This document shows positions 26,774 to 38,332 of a stretch of DNA of 64,000 bases, in pieces. Numbering within the stretch: the first letter of the stretch is position 1; each line of letters begins with the position of its first letter. The stretch is from Streptomyces davaonensis JCM 4913 (GTDB taxonomy: Bacteria; Actinomycetota; Actinomycetes; Streptomycetales; Streptomycetaceae): positions 3,258,053-3,322,052 of the forward strand of contig NC_020504.1 of assembly GCF_000349325.1 (NCBI RefSeq), read 5' to 3'. Below the pieces are notes generated by a model. The model ran no database searches. It saw nothing but the letters and a program-made list of their open reading frames with translations, and had not been told where the DNA came from. A program made the position numbers and the translations under genes.

Positions 26774-28312
26774 ATGACAACGAACACGACCCCGCCCACC
26801 CGGGCCGGCCGCCGCGAATGGACCGCCCTCGGCGTGCTGATGCTGCCCCTGCTCCTGGTCTCGATGGACGTCTCGGTCCTCTACTTCGCCATCCCGGCGA
26901 TCAGCGCCGACCTGGAGCCGAGCGGCACCCAGCAGCTGTGGATCTTCGACATCTACGCCTTCGTCCTGGCCGGACTGCTGATGACGATGGGCTCGCTCGG
27001 CGACCGCATCGGACACCGCCGACTGCTCCTGATCGGCGCCGCCGCCTTCGGCACCGCCTCACTGGTCGCGGCGTACGCGAACAGCGCCGAGATGCTGATC
27101 GCGGCCCGCGCGGTCCTCGGCATCGGCGGCGCGACCCTGATGCCGTCGACCATGGCCATGCTCCGCACGATGTTCACCGACCCCGGCCAGCGCGCGAAGG
27201 CGATCGGCCTGTGGTCCGGCGTGATGACGGCCGGGATCGCCCTCGGTTCGGTGCTGAGCGGGGTCCTGGTCGAGTACTTCTGGTGGGGCTCGGTCTTCCT
27301 GGTCAACCTGCCCGCGATGGCCCTGCTGCTGCTCCTCGGCCCGGTGCTGCTCCCCGAGTCCAAGAACCCCGAGCCCGGCCGCTTCGACCTGCTGAGCATC
27401 CCGCTCTCCATGGCCGCCGTCCTGCCCGTGATCTACGGCCTGAAGGAGATCCCCTCCGAGGGCTGGAACGTCCGCTACGTCGTCTCGATCACCGTCGGCC
27501 TGCTGTTCGCGACCCTCTTCGTGCACCGCCAGCGCACGGCCGCGGCACCGATGATCTCCCCCGCCCTGTTCCGCGGCCGGGGCTTCGCCCCCTCGGTCGC
27601 CCTGAACCTGGTCTCGGCGTTCGGGATCATGGGCTCGGCGTACTTCACCACCCAGTACTTGCAGTCGGTGCTCGACAAGAGCGCGCTGGAGGCGGCCCTG
27701 TGGGCGCTGCTGCCGTCGGTGCCGATCGGCGCGGCGGCACCGGTCGCGACCCAGCTGGTGCAGAAAGGCGTCGCACGGGGCCAGGTCGTCACCGCGGGCT
27801 TCCTGATCGCCGCGTCGGGCTTCGGGCTGCTGGCGTTCGCCGGTACGGACTCGATGTGGCTGGTGCTGACCGCGTGCGCGGTGCTCGCGGTCGGCGGCGT
27901 CGTGGTGATGTCCCAGATCATGGACCTGGCGATGGGCACGGCCCCGGTGGAGCGGGCGGGCTCGGCGTCCTCCCTGATGGAGACCGGTGCGGAGTTCGGC
28001 GGCGCGCTGGGCATGGCGCTGCTCGGCTCCATCGGTACGGCGATCTACCGCCACGAGATCCCGGCCTCGGCCCCGGAACCGGCCCACGAGACGCTGGGCG
28101 GAGCGCTGGCGGTGGCCGACCGGGTCCCGGGACTCGCGACGGTCGCGCGGGAAGCCTTCACCAGCGGGATGCAGGGGGCGGCCATCGCGGGGGCGGTGGT
28201 GCTGGCGGGGGCGGCGGTGCTCGCGGGGATCACGCTGCGGCGGGTCGAGGTCCGGGAGCAGACATGCGAAACGCCGGACGAGCCGAGCAACCTCAGCCCG
28301 TCCGGCGTGTGA
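26774..28312 (+). CDS. MFS multidrug exporter, DHA2 (EmrB/QacA) family
   Basis: 512 residues with about 14 predicted transmembrane segments, the number typical of the DHA2 group. Conserved motifs include LDxSVLYFAIP-type TM1 (MDVSVLYFAIPAI), motif A GSLGDRIGHRR and motif C-like GLWSGVMTAGIALGSVLSG. It probably exports a cationic or hydrophobic compound using the proton gradient. It is controlled by the divergent TetR. The last 14 codons lie within a hairpin (28271-28308) similar to a dispersed Streptomyces repeat, so the C-terminal tail (PDEPSNLSPSGV) looks repeat-derived. Confidence 0.9.
   Translation: MTTNTTPPTRAGRREWTALGVLMLPLLLVSMDVSVLYFAIPAISADLEPSGTQQLWIFDIYAFVLAGLLMTMGSLGDRIGHRRLLLIGAAAFGTASLVAAYANSAEMLIAARAVLGIGGATLMPSTMAMLRTMFTDPGQRAKAIGLWSGVMTAGIALGSVLSGVLVEYFWWGSVFLVNLPAMALLLLLGPVLLPESKNPEPGRFDLLSIPLSMAAVLPVIYGLKEIPSEGWNVRYVVSITVGLLFATLFVHRQRTAAAPMISPALFRGRGFAPSVALNLVSAFGIMGSAYFTTQYLQSVLDKSALEAALWALLPSVPIGAAAPVATQLVQKGVARGQVVTAGFLIAASGFGLLAFAGTDSMWLVLTACAVLAVGGVVVMSQIMDLAMGTAPVERAGSASSLMETGAEFGGALGMALLGSIGTAIYRHEIPASAPEPAHETLGGALAVADRVPGLATVAREAFTSGMQGAAIAGAVVLAGAAVLAGITLRRVEVREQTCETPDEPSNLSPSGV
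28271..28308. terminator. Repeat-derived hairpin overlapping the MFS gene end
   Basis: ACGCCGGACG (28271-28280) pairs with CGTCCGGCGT (28299-28308). The right arm carries TCAGCCCGTCCGGCGT, also found at 52921-52936 in an intergenic repeat. It lies between the convergent MFS and serA genes and probably terminates both. Confidence 0.65.
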
Positions 28313-28324
28313 GAAGTGACTGCG

Positions 28325-29914
28325 TCAGGCCAGGTTCACGGCACGAGCGGACGTCGCGCCGATCTCCTCCGCGACCTCGGTCAGAACGCCCGCGGGCACC
28401 GTGTCGTCGACCGTCAGGACCGCCAGCGCCTCGCCACCGGCGACCGCTCGCGAGACCTGCATGCCGGCGATGTTGATGCCCGCCTCACCGAAGACCCGGC
28501 CCACGGTGCCGACGACGCCGGGACGGTCCTCGTAGCGCAGCACCACCATGTGGTCGGCGAGCGCGAGGTCGACGTCGTAGTCCCCGACCGCGACGATCTT
28601 CTGGAGGTGCTTGGGACCGGCCAGCGTGCCGGAGACCGCGACCTCCTCGCCGCTGCCGAGCGTGCCGCGCACGGTGACGACATTGCGGTGGTCGGCCGAC
28701 TCCGAGCTGGTGGTCAGCCGCACCTCGACACCGCGCTCCTGGGCGAACAGCGGGGCGTTGACGTAGGAGACCGTCTCGTCGACGACGTCCTCGAAGACAC
28801 CCTTGAGCGCGGAGAGTTCGAGCACCTTGACGTCGTGCTGGGTGATCTCGCCGTACACCTCGACGTCGAGGCGGACCGCGACCTCACCGGCGAGCGCGGT
28901 GAAGATCCGGCCGAGGCGCTCGGCGAGCGGCAGGCCCGGCTTGACGTCCTCGGCGATGACGCCGCCCTGGACGTTCACCGCGTCCGGGACCAGCTCACCG
29001 GCGAGCGCGAGGCGCACCGAGCGGGCGACGGCGATGCCGGCCTTCTCCTGCGCCTCGTCGGTGGAGGCACCGAGGTGCGGGGTGGCGACGACCTGGTCGA
29101 ACTCGAAGAGCGGGGAGTCCGTGCAGGGCTCCTTCGCGTACACGTCGAGACCGGCACCGGCGACCCGGCCCTCCTTGAGGGCGGAGTACAGCGCCTCCTC
29201 GTCCACGATCCCGCCGCGCGCGGCGTTGACGATGCGCACGCTCGGCTTGACCTTGCGCAGCGCCTCGTCGCCGATGAGACCGACGGTCTCGGGGGTCTTG
29301 GGCAGGTGGACGGTGATGAAGTCGGAGACCTCGAGCAGCTCGTCCAGCGACAGCACCTTGACGCCCATCTGCGCGGCGCGCGCGGGCTGGATGTAGGGGT
29401 CGTAGGCGACGACCTTCATCCCGAAGCCGGACATGCGCTGGGCGACCAGCGCACCGATGCGGCCGAGACCGACGACACCGAGGGTCTTCTCGGCGAGCTC
29501 CACACCCGTGTACTTGCTGCGCTTCCACTCGCCGTTCTTCAGCGCGGCGTTGGCCTGCGGGATGTGGCGGGCGGTGGCGACGAGGAGGCCGCAGGCCAGC
29601 TCGGCGGCGGTCACGATGTTGGAGGTGGGGGCGTTGACGACCATCACGCCGGCCTTGGTGGCGGCGGAGACGTCGACGTTGTCCAGGCCGACACCGGCGC
29701 GCGCGACGACCTTCAGCTTGTTCGCGGCGGCGATCGCCTCGGCGTCCACCTTGGTGGCCGAGCGGATCAGGATCGCGTCCACATCGGCGATGGCCGGGAG
29801 CAGCTCGGCCCGGTCGGCGCCGTTGCAGTGGCGGATCTCGAAGTCGGGCCCGAGCGCGTCGACGGTGGCGGGCGACAGCTCTTCAGCGATGAGTACGACG
29901 GGTTTCGAGCTCAC
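28325..29914 (-). CDS. serA: D-3-phosphoglycerate dehydrogenase
   Basis: 529 residues, the usual length for the long (type I) actinobacterial form. The GTG at 29914 follows GAGGA. Catalytic region 1-310 has the NAD motif GVVGLGRIG, active-site Arg (NAARGGIVDE), Glu (DVYAKEP) and His (ATPHLG). An allosteric substrate-binding domain (about 320-450) and a C-terminal ACT domain (about 455-529, RPGVVGTVGRVFGEAGINIAGM) follow and mediate serine feedback. It commits 3-phosphoglycerate to serine synthesis. It follows ilvC on the same strand, behind a terminator. Confidence 0.95.
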   Translation of the reverse strand: MSSKPVVLIAEELSPATVDALGPDFEIRHCNGADRAELLPAIADVDAILIRSATKVDAEAIAAANKLKVVARAGVGLDNVDVSAATKAGVMVVNAPTSNIVTAAELACGLLVATARHIPQANAALKNGEWKRSKYTGVELAEKTLGVVGLGRIGALVAQRMSGFGMKVVAYDPYIQPARAAQMGVKVLSLDELLEVSDFITVHLPKTPETVGLIGDEALRKVKPSVRIVNAARGGIVDEEALYSALKEGRVAGAGLDVYAKEPCTDSPLFEFDQVVATPHLGASTDEAQEKAGIAVARSVRLALAGELVPDAVNVQGGVIAEDVKPGLPLAERLGRIFTALAGEVAVRLDVEVYGEITQHDVKVLELSALKGVFEDVVDETVSYVNAPLFAQERGVEVRLTTSSESADHRNVVTVRGTLGSGEEVAVSGTLAGPKHLQKIVAVGDYDVDLALADHMVVLRYEDRPGVVGTVGRVFGEAGINIAGMQVSRAVAGGEALAVLTVDDTVPAGVLTEVAEEIGATSARAVNLA

Positions 29915-30105
29915 GTGAGTCCTCACATGTCCAATGCGGACGGCCGTCCCGACGGCCGCATGCGGTGGAGGGGGCTTGCCGCGTGGAAGACGCACGACGC
30001 TGTGGGCCTGACGCGTATGTAGTACGGCAGTGTAGTGCCGTGAGGGAGGGCGTCTTACGCCTCCGCGGAAGGATCACCCGTCCGTGGCTGGACGGGGTGG
30101 ACAAC

Positions 30106-30132
30106 GGGGCCGGAGCAGTTCGCTCCGGCCCC
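30106..30132 (-). terminator. ilvC terminator
   Basis: GGGGCCGGAGC (30106-30116) pairs perfectly with GCTCCGGCCCC (30122-30132) around a 5-base loop, 12 bases past the ilvC stop, followed on the minus strand by GTTGT. Confidence 0.75.
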
Positions 30133-30143
30133 GCCCCTGAGGC

Positions 30144-31785
<1,642 letters not shown>

Positions 31786-31806
31786 GATCTTCTACGTCTC
31801 TCTCGC

Positions 31807-33657
31807 TCAGTCGTCTTCGTTGTCGCCGAAGTCGGGGCGGACGTCCCGGGCGGCCATGATCTCGTCGTTGGAGGTGCCGGCGGCGACCATCGGCCACACC
31901 ATCGCGTCCTCGTGGACGATGAAGTCGACGACGACCGGGCGGTCGTTGATGGAGTTCGCCTCTTCGATGACCTTGTCGAGGTCGGCCGGGTCCTCGCAGC
32001 GGATCGCGTAACAGCCCATGGCCTCCGACAGCTTGACGAAGTCGGGGACGCGGGTGCCGGCGCTCGGCTGCTTGCCGTCGGCCTCGGGGCCGGAGTGCAG
32101 CACGGTGTTGGAGTAGCGCTGGTTGTAGAAGAGGGTCTGCCACTGTCGGACCATCCCGAGAGCGCCGTTGTTGATGATGGCGACCTTGATCGGGATGTTG
32201 TTCAGGGCGCAGGTGGTGAGTTCCTGATTGGTCATCTGGAAGCAGCCGTCGCCGTCGACAGCCCAGACGGTCTGGTCCGGGGCTCCGGCCTTGGCGCCCA
32301 TCGCGGCCGGGACCGCGTAGCCCATGGTTCCGGCACCGCCGGAGTTGAGCCAGGTGGCGGGCTTGTCGTACTCGATGAAGTGCGCGGCCCACATCTGGTG
32401 CTGGCCGACGCCCGCCGCGAAGATCGTGCCCTCCGGGGCGAGTTGGCCGATGCGCTGGATGACCTGCTGCGGGGAGAGCGAGCCGTCCTCGGGCTGGTCG
32501 TAGCCGAGCGGGTAGGTGTCACGCCAGCGGCTGAGGTCCTTCCACCACGCCTCGTAGTCGCCGCGGTGACCCTCGCTGTGCTCCTTCTGCACGGCCTGGA
32601 TCAGATCGGCGATGACCTCACGGGCGTCGCCCACGATCGGCACGTCCGCGGCCCGGTTCTTGCCGATCTCGGCCGGGTCGATGTCGGCGTGCACGATCTT
32701 GGCGTACGGCGCGAAGCTGTCCAGCTTGCCGGTGACGCGGTCGTCGAAGCGGGCGCCGAGGGCGACGATCAGGTCGGCCTTCTGGAGACCGGTGACCGCG
32801 GCCACCGAGCCGTGCATACCGGGCATGCCCAGGTGCTGCGGGTGGCTGTCGGGGAACGCGCCGAGCGCCATCAGGGTGGTGGTGACGGGGGCGCCGGTCA
32901 GCTCGGCGAGGACCTTCAGTTCGGCCGTGGCGTGCGCCTTGAGGACGCCGCCGCCGACGTAGAGGATCGGCCGCTTGGCGGCGGTGATCAGCTTGGCGGC
33001 CTCGCGGATCTGCTTGGCGTGCGGCTTGGTCACCGGGCGGTAGCCGGGCAGGTCCATGGTGGGCGGCCAGGAGAAGGTGGTCTGCGCCTGGAGCGCGTCC
33101 TTGGCGATGTCGACCAGGACCGGGCCGGGGCGGCCGGTGGCGGCGATGTGGAACGCCTGCGCGATCACCCGCGGGATGTCCTCGGCCTTGGTGACCAGGA
33201 AGTTGTGCTTGGTGATCGGCATGGTGATGCCGACGATGTCCGCCTCCTGGAAGGCGTCGGTGCCGATCGCCTTGGAGGCGACCTGCCCGGTGATCGCGAC
33301 CAGCGGCACGGAGTCCATGTGCGCGTCGGCGATCGGGGTGACCAGGTTGGTGGCGCCGGGGCCCGAGGTCGCCATGCAGACGCCGACCTTGCCGGTGGCC
33401 TGCGCGTAGCCGGTGGCCGCGTGGCCCGCGCCCTGCTCGTGCCGCACCAGGACGTGACGGACCCGGGTGGAGTCCATCAGCGGGTCGTACGCCGGGAGGA
33501 TCGCACCGCCTGGAATGCCGAATACCGTGTCGGCCCCGACCTCCTCGAGAGAACGGATGAGGGACTGCGCACCCGTGACGTGCTCGGGCGCGGACTGCTG
33601 TCCTCCGGAACGGGGCCGCGGCTGCGGATGATGGGCCCCGGTGGCCTGCTCGGTCAT
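31807..33657 (-). CDS. ilvB: Acetolactate synthase large subunit
   Basis: About 616 residues from the ATG at 33657; an ATG two codons upstream abuts the purine-rich site, so the second start is better spaced. The ThDP enzyme shows [13 protein letters not shown], the catalytic Glu in [11 protein letters not shown], and the ThDP/Mg motif [12 protein letters not shown] with NN. The Ser-rich, Pro-rich N-terminal 30 residues are typical of Streptomyces IlvB. It condenses pyruvate with pyruvate or 2-ketobutyrate. It is cotranscribed with ilvN and preceded by an attenuator. Confidence 0.96.
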   Translation of the reverse strand: MTEQATGAHHPQPRPRSGGQQSAPEHVTGAQSLIRSLEEVGADTVFGIPGGAILPAYDPLMDSTRVRHVLVRHEQGAGHAATGYAQATGKVGVCMATSGPGATNLVTPIADAHMDSVPLVAITGQVASKAIGTDAFQEADIVGITMPITKHNFLVTKAEDIPRVIAQAFHIAATGRPGPVLVDIAKDALQAQTTFSWPPTMDLPGYRPVTKPHAKQIREAAKLITAAKRPILYVGGGVLKAHATAELKVLAELTGAPVTTTLMALGAFPDSHPQHLGMPGMHGSVAAVTGLQKADLIVALGARFDDRVTGKLDSFAPYAKIVHADIDPAEIGKNRAADVPIVGDAREVIADLIQAVQKEHSEGHRGDYEAWWKDLSRWRDTYPLGYDQPEDGSLSPQQVIQRIGQLAPEGTIFAAGVGQHQMWAAHFIEYDKPATWLNSGGAGTMGYAVPAAMGAKAGAPDQTVWAVDGDGCFQMTNQELTTCALNNIPIKVAIINNGALGMVRQWQTLFYNQRYSNTVLHSGPEADGKQPSAGTRVPDFVKLSEAMGCYAIRCEDPADLDKVIEEANSINDRPVVVDFIVHEDAMVWPMVAAGTSNDEIMAARDVRPDFGDNEDD

Positions 33658-33726
33658 CGGCATTCTCTTCTCGATGCTGAGGGTTTTTGCGAAGTTTGTG
33701 CGGTGTACGACTGGTGCTGGTGCAAC

Positions 33727-33760
33727 AAAAAACCCCTCGTGCCGTAAGGCAAGCGAGGGG
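33727..33760 (-). terminator. ilvB attenuator terminator
   Basis: On the minus strand CCCCTCG pairs with CGAGGGG (arms 33754-33760 and 33733-33739) and is followed by TTTTTTG. It lies 42 bases after the leader peptide stop and about 70 bases before ilvB. Confidence 0.85.
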
Positions 33761-33801
33761 AGCGCGCCGGAGTGGGAAGCTGAGCGATCAAGGGCTCAGC
33801 G

Positions 33802-33843
33802 TCAGCCGACGCGCTTTCCAAGTACGAGAATTCGGGTGCGCAT
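33802..33843 (-). CDS. ilvB leader peptide
   Basis: A 13-codon ORF encoding MRTRILVLGKRVG. It contains a consecutive Ile-Leu-Val-Leu run with ATT, CTC, GTA and CTT codons, then TGA. I recognise this peptide as the conserved leader ahead of actinobacterial ilvB, where stalling on branched-chain codons favours antitermination. The strong U-tailed hairpin downstream at 33727-33760 completes the attenuator. Confidence 0.88.
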   Translation of the reverse strand: MRTRILVLGKRVG

Positions 33844-33876
33844 GGCACTGACCCTCCCCCCGGCACGCATCGCGTG

Positions 33877-36800
33877 TCAAGGTGGTGGGACGGGCGTCTC
33901 ATTATGTGAGCGAAGGGCACTGCCGCCTCCGAGAACAGCGGGCACACCTCCGGTGTACACCCCTGCCCCGCCCCTGTGCATGCCGCGTTCACCGCCCGCG
34001 AACGCGGGCTCGACCGGGCTGTGAGGGACCGGATAGTGGCCGGATCCGAGCGCTCTGCGCAGCCGGTACTCGTCCAGCGGTCCGGAGAAGGCCATGCCCT
34101 GTCCATGGGTGCAGCCCATCGCGCGCAGGGCCGCGATCTGCTCGGGCAGGTCCACGCCCTCCGCCAGGGACTGGAGCCCCAGGTCGGCGGCGATCCGCAG
34201 CAGCCCGCTGGTGATCTTGTGCAGTCGCGCGGACTCCACGACGCCCTCGACCAGCCCGCGGTCCAGCTTGAGGATGTCCACGGGGAGCCTGCGCAACGCG
34301 GTGATCGCCGCACCGCCACTGCCGAAGCCGTCCAGGGCGATCCGCACGCCCAGTCTGCGCAGCGCGCCCAGCCGGCGCTCCAGCTCGTCCAGCGAGACCC
34401 GTACGTCCGTGTCGGACAGCTCGATGATCAGCGCGCCCGACGGCAGGCCGTGCCGGGTGAGCAGGGCCTCGATCGAGTCCAGCGGCATCGAGCGTTCCAG
34501 CAGCCGACGCGCGCTCATCCGTACCGCGACCGGCACCGAGACACCCGTCGTGGTGCGCTCGGCGGCCTGTTCCACGGCCTCCTGGAGCATCCAACGGCCC
34601 AGCTCGGCGGTCTTGTCGCTGTCCTCGGACACCCGCAGGAACTCGGCGGGCGTGAACAGCACCCCTTGCGAGGACCGCCAGCGCGCCTGCGCGGCGACCG
34701 ACGTGATCCGGCCGTCCTCGAGGGACACCACCGGCTGGTGCAGCAGCGCGAACTCGCCGTCGTGCAGCGCGGCCCGCAGCCGCGTCGCCAGCTCCGCCTT
34801 GCGTACGACGTCCTGCTGCATCTGCGGCTTGTACAGCTCGACCCGGCCCTTGCCTGCCGCCTTGGCGCGGTACATCGCCAGGTCGGCGTTGCGCAGCAGC
34901 TCGCCCGCGCCGAGGCCGGGCTCGGCGAAGGCGACCCCGATGGAGGCGGCGACCCGGACATCGTTGCCGTCGATGACGTACGGCTGCGACAGCGTGACCC
35001 TGAGGCGGTCGGCGAGCTCCAGGAGGTGCCGTTCGCGTGCGGTGCGGTCACGGGTGCCGTCTCCGACGATGAGCGCGGCGAACTCGTCGCCGCCCAGTCT
35101 GGACGCGGTGTCGCCGTGCCGCACCGCCTCCTGGAGCCGCCGGGCGGCCTGGACGAGCAGCTCGTCCCCGGCCTGGTGCCCGATCGTGTCGTTGACGGCC
35201 TTGAAACCGTCCAGGTCGATGAAGAGGACGGCCGTACCGCGCAGGGCGGCACCGCGGTCGGAGGCACGGCGGCCGGACAGGGCCTGTTGCACGCGCTTGG
35301 TGAACAGGGCGCGGTTGGGCAGGTCGGTGAGCGGGTCGTGCTCGGCGTTGTGCTGGAGCTGCGCCTGGAGGCGCACTCTTTCGGTCACGTCCCGGCTGTT
35401 GAAGATGAGCCCGCCGTGATGACGGTTGACGGTGGACTCGACGTTCAGCCAGCCGCCCTCGCCGGACCGGAACCGGCACTCGATGCGCGTAGTGGGTTCC
35501 TCGGGCGGGCTGGCGGCGAGGAAGCGGCGCACCTCGTGCACCACACAGCCCAGGTCCTCCGGGTGGATGAGGTTGGCCAGTTCGGTACCCACCAGCTCCT
35601 CCGCGGGGCGGCCGTAGACGCCGGCCGCGGCCGGGGAGACATAGCGGAGGATGCCGTTCGGGGCGGCGATCATGATGACGTCGCTTGAGCCCTGCACCAG
35701 GGAGCGGAAGTGGTTCTCCTTCTGGGCCAGTTCCTGGGTGAGGGTGATGTTGTCGATCAGCATGATGCCCTGGCGCATCACCAGGGCGAGCACGACGGTG
35801 CCGCCGGTGATGAGCACGACGCGGTCGACGCTGCGGCCGTGAAGGACGTTGTAGAGAATCCCCAACGTGCAGACGGCGGCGGCGAGATAGGGCGTGAGCG
35901 CGGCCAGCGAGCCGGCGATCGGGCGGGCCGCCGGGTACCGGCTGCGATCACCTCCCGGTGCGGGCAGTTGGGGGTGGCTGCCGCCGCGCTGTCCCGGCAC
36001 GTGCTCGTGCACCACGCGCGTGTGTCCCTCGCTCTCCTGCCGCTCGGCGTCGCGGCCCCGGGGGGCGGCCCAGGGGGCGTAGGCGAGCAGCAGCGAGCCG
36101 GCGAACCAGCCCGCGTCGAGAAGCTGTCCTGAACGGTAGTTGTTGTGCATCAGCGGAGAGGTGAACAGGGCGTCGCACATCACGGTCAGGGCGAGCGCGC
36201 CGATCGCGGTGTTGACCGCGGTGCGGTTCACCGACGAGCGCCTGAAGTGCAGCGCGAGCACCATGCTGACCAGGGCGATGTCCAGCAGCGGATAGGCCAG
36301 CGAGAGCGCGGTGTGCGAGACGCTCGTCGCCTCGGACTCGGCCGCGGTCTGGGCGAGGGCGAGGCTCCATGACAGGGTCAGCAGGGAGCCGCCGATCAGC
36401 CAGGCGTCCAGACCCAGACAGACCCAACCGGCCTTGGTCACCGGGCGCTTGGCGAGCACCAGCAGCCCCACGATGGCGGGCGGGGCGAAGCAGAGGAAGA
36501 ACCCGTCCGCGTAGCTGGGGCTGGGCACGGGACGCCCGAGTACGACCTCGTACCACCCCCAGACGAGGTTGCCGAGGGCCGCCATGACCGAGGAGAGGGC
36601 GAACAGCAGCCAGGCGGGACGAAAGCGGATACGGCGGCTGCGGGCGTAGAGGAAACAGCTCACGGCGGCCGCCGCGGCCGCGGCGCTGAGCCCGAAGTCA
36701 CCCATGATCAGCGCGAGTTCGTCCGAACCCCAGCCGAGCGCGGAACCGACGGCGTATCCCGCGCAGACCACGGCCAGAACGAGTTGGGGGACCATGCCGG

Positions 36801-37083
36801 ACCCGGCGCCGGAGGACGGCGGCCGGGGCAGCGCCCCCGACGAAGGACGGGCCCGCAACGCTCCGTTGAGGGTGGTCGTGGGAGGCGGCGAGGTCACCGG
36901 TCCCTCCCGGTCCGCGCCGCTCCCGGGTCCCGAGTGTCCCGGTGCGCTGGGTGCGCATGCCTGCGGCGGCTGCTGTGCCTGCGGTGATGGCTGTGGTGGT
37001 GGTTGCCGTGATGGCCGCGTCTGCGCGCGGCCGTGCGCCAGGGTCGCCGCCGGCGGCCCCGCCGCGTCGGATCGTTGGTCCAT
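33877..37083 (-). CDS. Membrane PAS-GGDEF-EAL cyclic-di-GMP protein with degenerate EAL
   Basis: About 1068 residues; the start is uncertain (ATG at 37083 used, GTG at 37113 possible). A disordered Pro/Gln/Ala-rich N-terminus (about 95 residues) precedes some 8-10 transmembrane segments (to about 450). A PAS domain follows (about 455-580), then a GGDEF domain with an intact SRLGGDEF motif near 660 (predicted diguanylate cyclase). The EAL domain (about 770-1020) has AQA for EAL (VAAQARW), SDT for the usual TE, and DGFGSGGA for DDFGTGYS, so phosphodiesterase activity is unlikely. It is one of the Streptomyces Cdg proteins that control development; I cannot fix which symbol. The gene lies immediately upstream of the ilvB leader. 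Confidence 0.88.
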   Translation of the reverse strand: MDQRSDAAGPPAATLAHGRAQTRPSRQPPPQPSPQAQQPPQACAPSAPGHSGPGSGADREGPVTSPPPTTTLNGALRARPSSGALPRPPSSGAGSGMVPQLVLAVVCAGYAVGSALGWGSDELALIMGDFGLSAAAAAAAVSCFLYARSRRIRFRPAWLLFALSSVMAALGNLVWGWYEVVLGRPVPSPSYADGFFLCFAPPAIVGLLVLAKRPVTKAGWVCLGLDAWLIGGSLLTLSWSLALAQTAAESEATSVSHTALSLAYPLLDIALVSMVLALHFRRSSVNRTAVNTAIGALALTVMCDALFTSPLMHNNYRSGQLLDAGWFAGSLLLAYAPWAAPRGRDAERQESEGHTRVVHEHVPGQRGGSHPQLPAPGGDRSRYPAARPIAGSLAALTPYLAAAVCTLGILYNVLHGRSVDRVVLITGGTVVLALVMRQGIMLIDNITLTQELAQKENHFRSLVQGSSDVIMIAAPNGILRYVSPAAAGVYGRPAEELVGTELANLIHPEDLGCVVHEVRRFLAASPPEEPTTRIECRFRSGEGGWLNVESTVNRHHGGLIFNSRDVTERVRLQAQLQHNAEHDPLTDLPNRALFTKRVQQALSGRRASDRGAALRGTAVLFIDLDGFKAVNDTIGHQAGDELLVQAARRLQEAVRHGDTASRLGGDEFAALIVGDGTRDRTARERHLLELADRLRVTLSQPYVIDGNDVRVAASIGVAFAEPGLGAGELLRNADLAMYRAKAAGKGRVELYKPQMQQDVVRKAELATRLRAALHDGEFALLHQPVVSLEDGRITSVAAQARWRSSQGVLFTPAEFLRVSEDSDKTAELGRWMLQEAVEQAAERTTTGVSVPVAVRMSARRLLERSMPLDSIEALLTRHGLPSGALIIELSDTDVRVSLDELERRLGALRRLGVRIALDGFGSGGAAITALRRLPVDILKLDRGLVEGVVESARLHKITSGLLRIAADLGLQSLAEGVDLPEQIAALRAMGCTHGQGMAFSGPLDEYRLRRALGSGHYPVPHSPVEPAFAGGERGMHRGGAGVYTGGVPAVLGGGSALRSHNETPVPPP

Positions 37084-37281
37084 AGGCCGTGCATCGCCCG
37101 TCGCCCCCCTCACAGTCTCAAATGTCCATCCCCGGCGCCGAACGGTGCGCGGCGCAGCCCCTGTCGGGACGATACACCAGTCTCGTCACTCAGGGACATA
37201 GGTTCTCTACGCTCCGTGACGATCAGCGGGGATGCGGGCACGGACCGCGTTCAGAGGATTGCGGAGGGTACCCGAACCGGA

Positions 37282-38256
37282 TTACGTGGCCGTTGCGTCC
37301 GTCGACGGGCCGCTGGGTGTGCCCGTCGTAAGGATCACGTTGCGCAGGGGCTCCCGGTTCACGAAACGGCTCAATTGGTCGACCAGCAGTCGTTTGGCGC
37401 GGGGCATGAAGGCGGAAGTGGGCCCGCCCACGTGAGGGCTGATGAGCACGCCGGGCGCCTGCCACAAGGGGTGGGCGGGGGGCAGGGGTTCGGGGTCGGT
37501 GACGTCGAGGGCGGCGGTGATGCGCCCGGTCTCCAGCTCGGCGAGCAGGGCCTTGGTGTCGACGACTCCACCGCGGGCCACGTTGACCAGGAGCGCGCCG
37601 TCCTTCATCCGGGCCAGGAAGCCCGAATCGACCAGGTGGCGAGTGGATTCGGTCAGCGGCGTGGACAGCACCACGACGTCCGCCTCGGGGAGCAGGGCGG
37701 GGAGTTGGGTGAGTGGGTGCACTGGCCCGCGCGCCGTGGTGCGCTCGGAGCGCGCGACGCGCGCCACCCGCGCGAGCTCGAACGGCGCGAGCCGGTCCTC
37801 GATGGCGGCGCCGATGGAGCCGTAGCCGACGATGAGGACGGTCCTGTCGGCCAGCGCGGGCCGGAACCCGCCGAGCCACTCCCCCCTGTCCTGGGCGCGC
37901 ACGAAGTCGGGGACGCCGCGCAGCGAGGCCAGGATCAGCGCGAGGGTCAGCTCGGCGGTGCTCGCCTCGTGCACCCCGCGCGCATTGCAGAGGTGGACGC
38001 CGGGACGCAAGTGCCGCATGCCCGGCTCGACATGATCAGTACCGGCGGACAGTGTCTGGACGACCTGAACGGAGCTCATCCGCGGCAGCGGGCGCTGCCC
38101 GAGCCCCGGCGGCTTCATGTAGGGGACGACATAGAAGGCGCACGCGGCGGGGTCCGCGGGGTAGTCCTCGGCACCGTCCCAGAAACGGTACTGCGGCCCT
38201 TCGGGGAGCCCCTCGATCTCTTCCGGCGGGATGGGAAGCCACACGTCAGGAGTCAT
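37282..38256 (-). CDS. D-2-hydroxyacid dehydrogenase family protein
   Basis: 324 residues. The catalytic and NAD-binding domains of the D-isomer-specific 2-hydroxyacid dehydrogenases are visible: LIVGYGSIGAAIEDRL (Rossmann), the active-site Arg (VNVARGGVVD), Glu (VTDPEPLP) and His (LISPHVGG). Substrate is not defined; glyoxylate/hydroxypyruvate reductase-type activity is common in this group. It is divergent from an aldo/keto reductase with 76 bases between. It has a slightly Thr/Ser-rich C-terminal tail. Confidence 0.9.
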   Translation of the reverse strand: MTPDVWLPIPPEEIEGLPEGPQYRFWDGAEDYPADPAACAFYVVPYMKPPGLGQRPLPRMSSVQVVQTLSAGTDHVEPGMRHLRPGVHLCNARGVHEASTAELTLALILASLRGVPDFVRAQDRGEWLGGFRPALADRTVLIVGYGSIGAAIEDRLAPFELARVARVARSERTTARGPVHPLTQLPALLPEADVVVLSTPLTESTRHLVDSGFLARMKDGALLVNVARGGVVDTKALLAELETGRITAALDVTDPEPLPPAHPLWQAPGVLISPHVGGPTSAFMPRAKRLLVDQLSRFVNREPLRNVILTTGTPSGPSTDATAT

Positions 38257-38332
38257 GCTCAGGAGGCTATGTCAGGTGGCCTGAACGGCATTGGTTAGGT
38301 TGGGGTGCCGGAAGAGGGAGGGTTACGGCCAG

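Noticed and set aside
38291..38332. Longer start of the aldo/keto reductase
   Set aside because: The extension (Arg/Lys/Gly residues) does not resemble the family, and GGGAGG fits the GTG at 38333.
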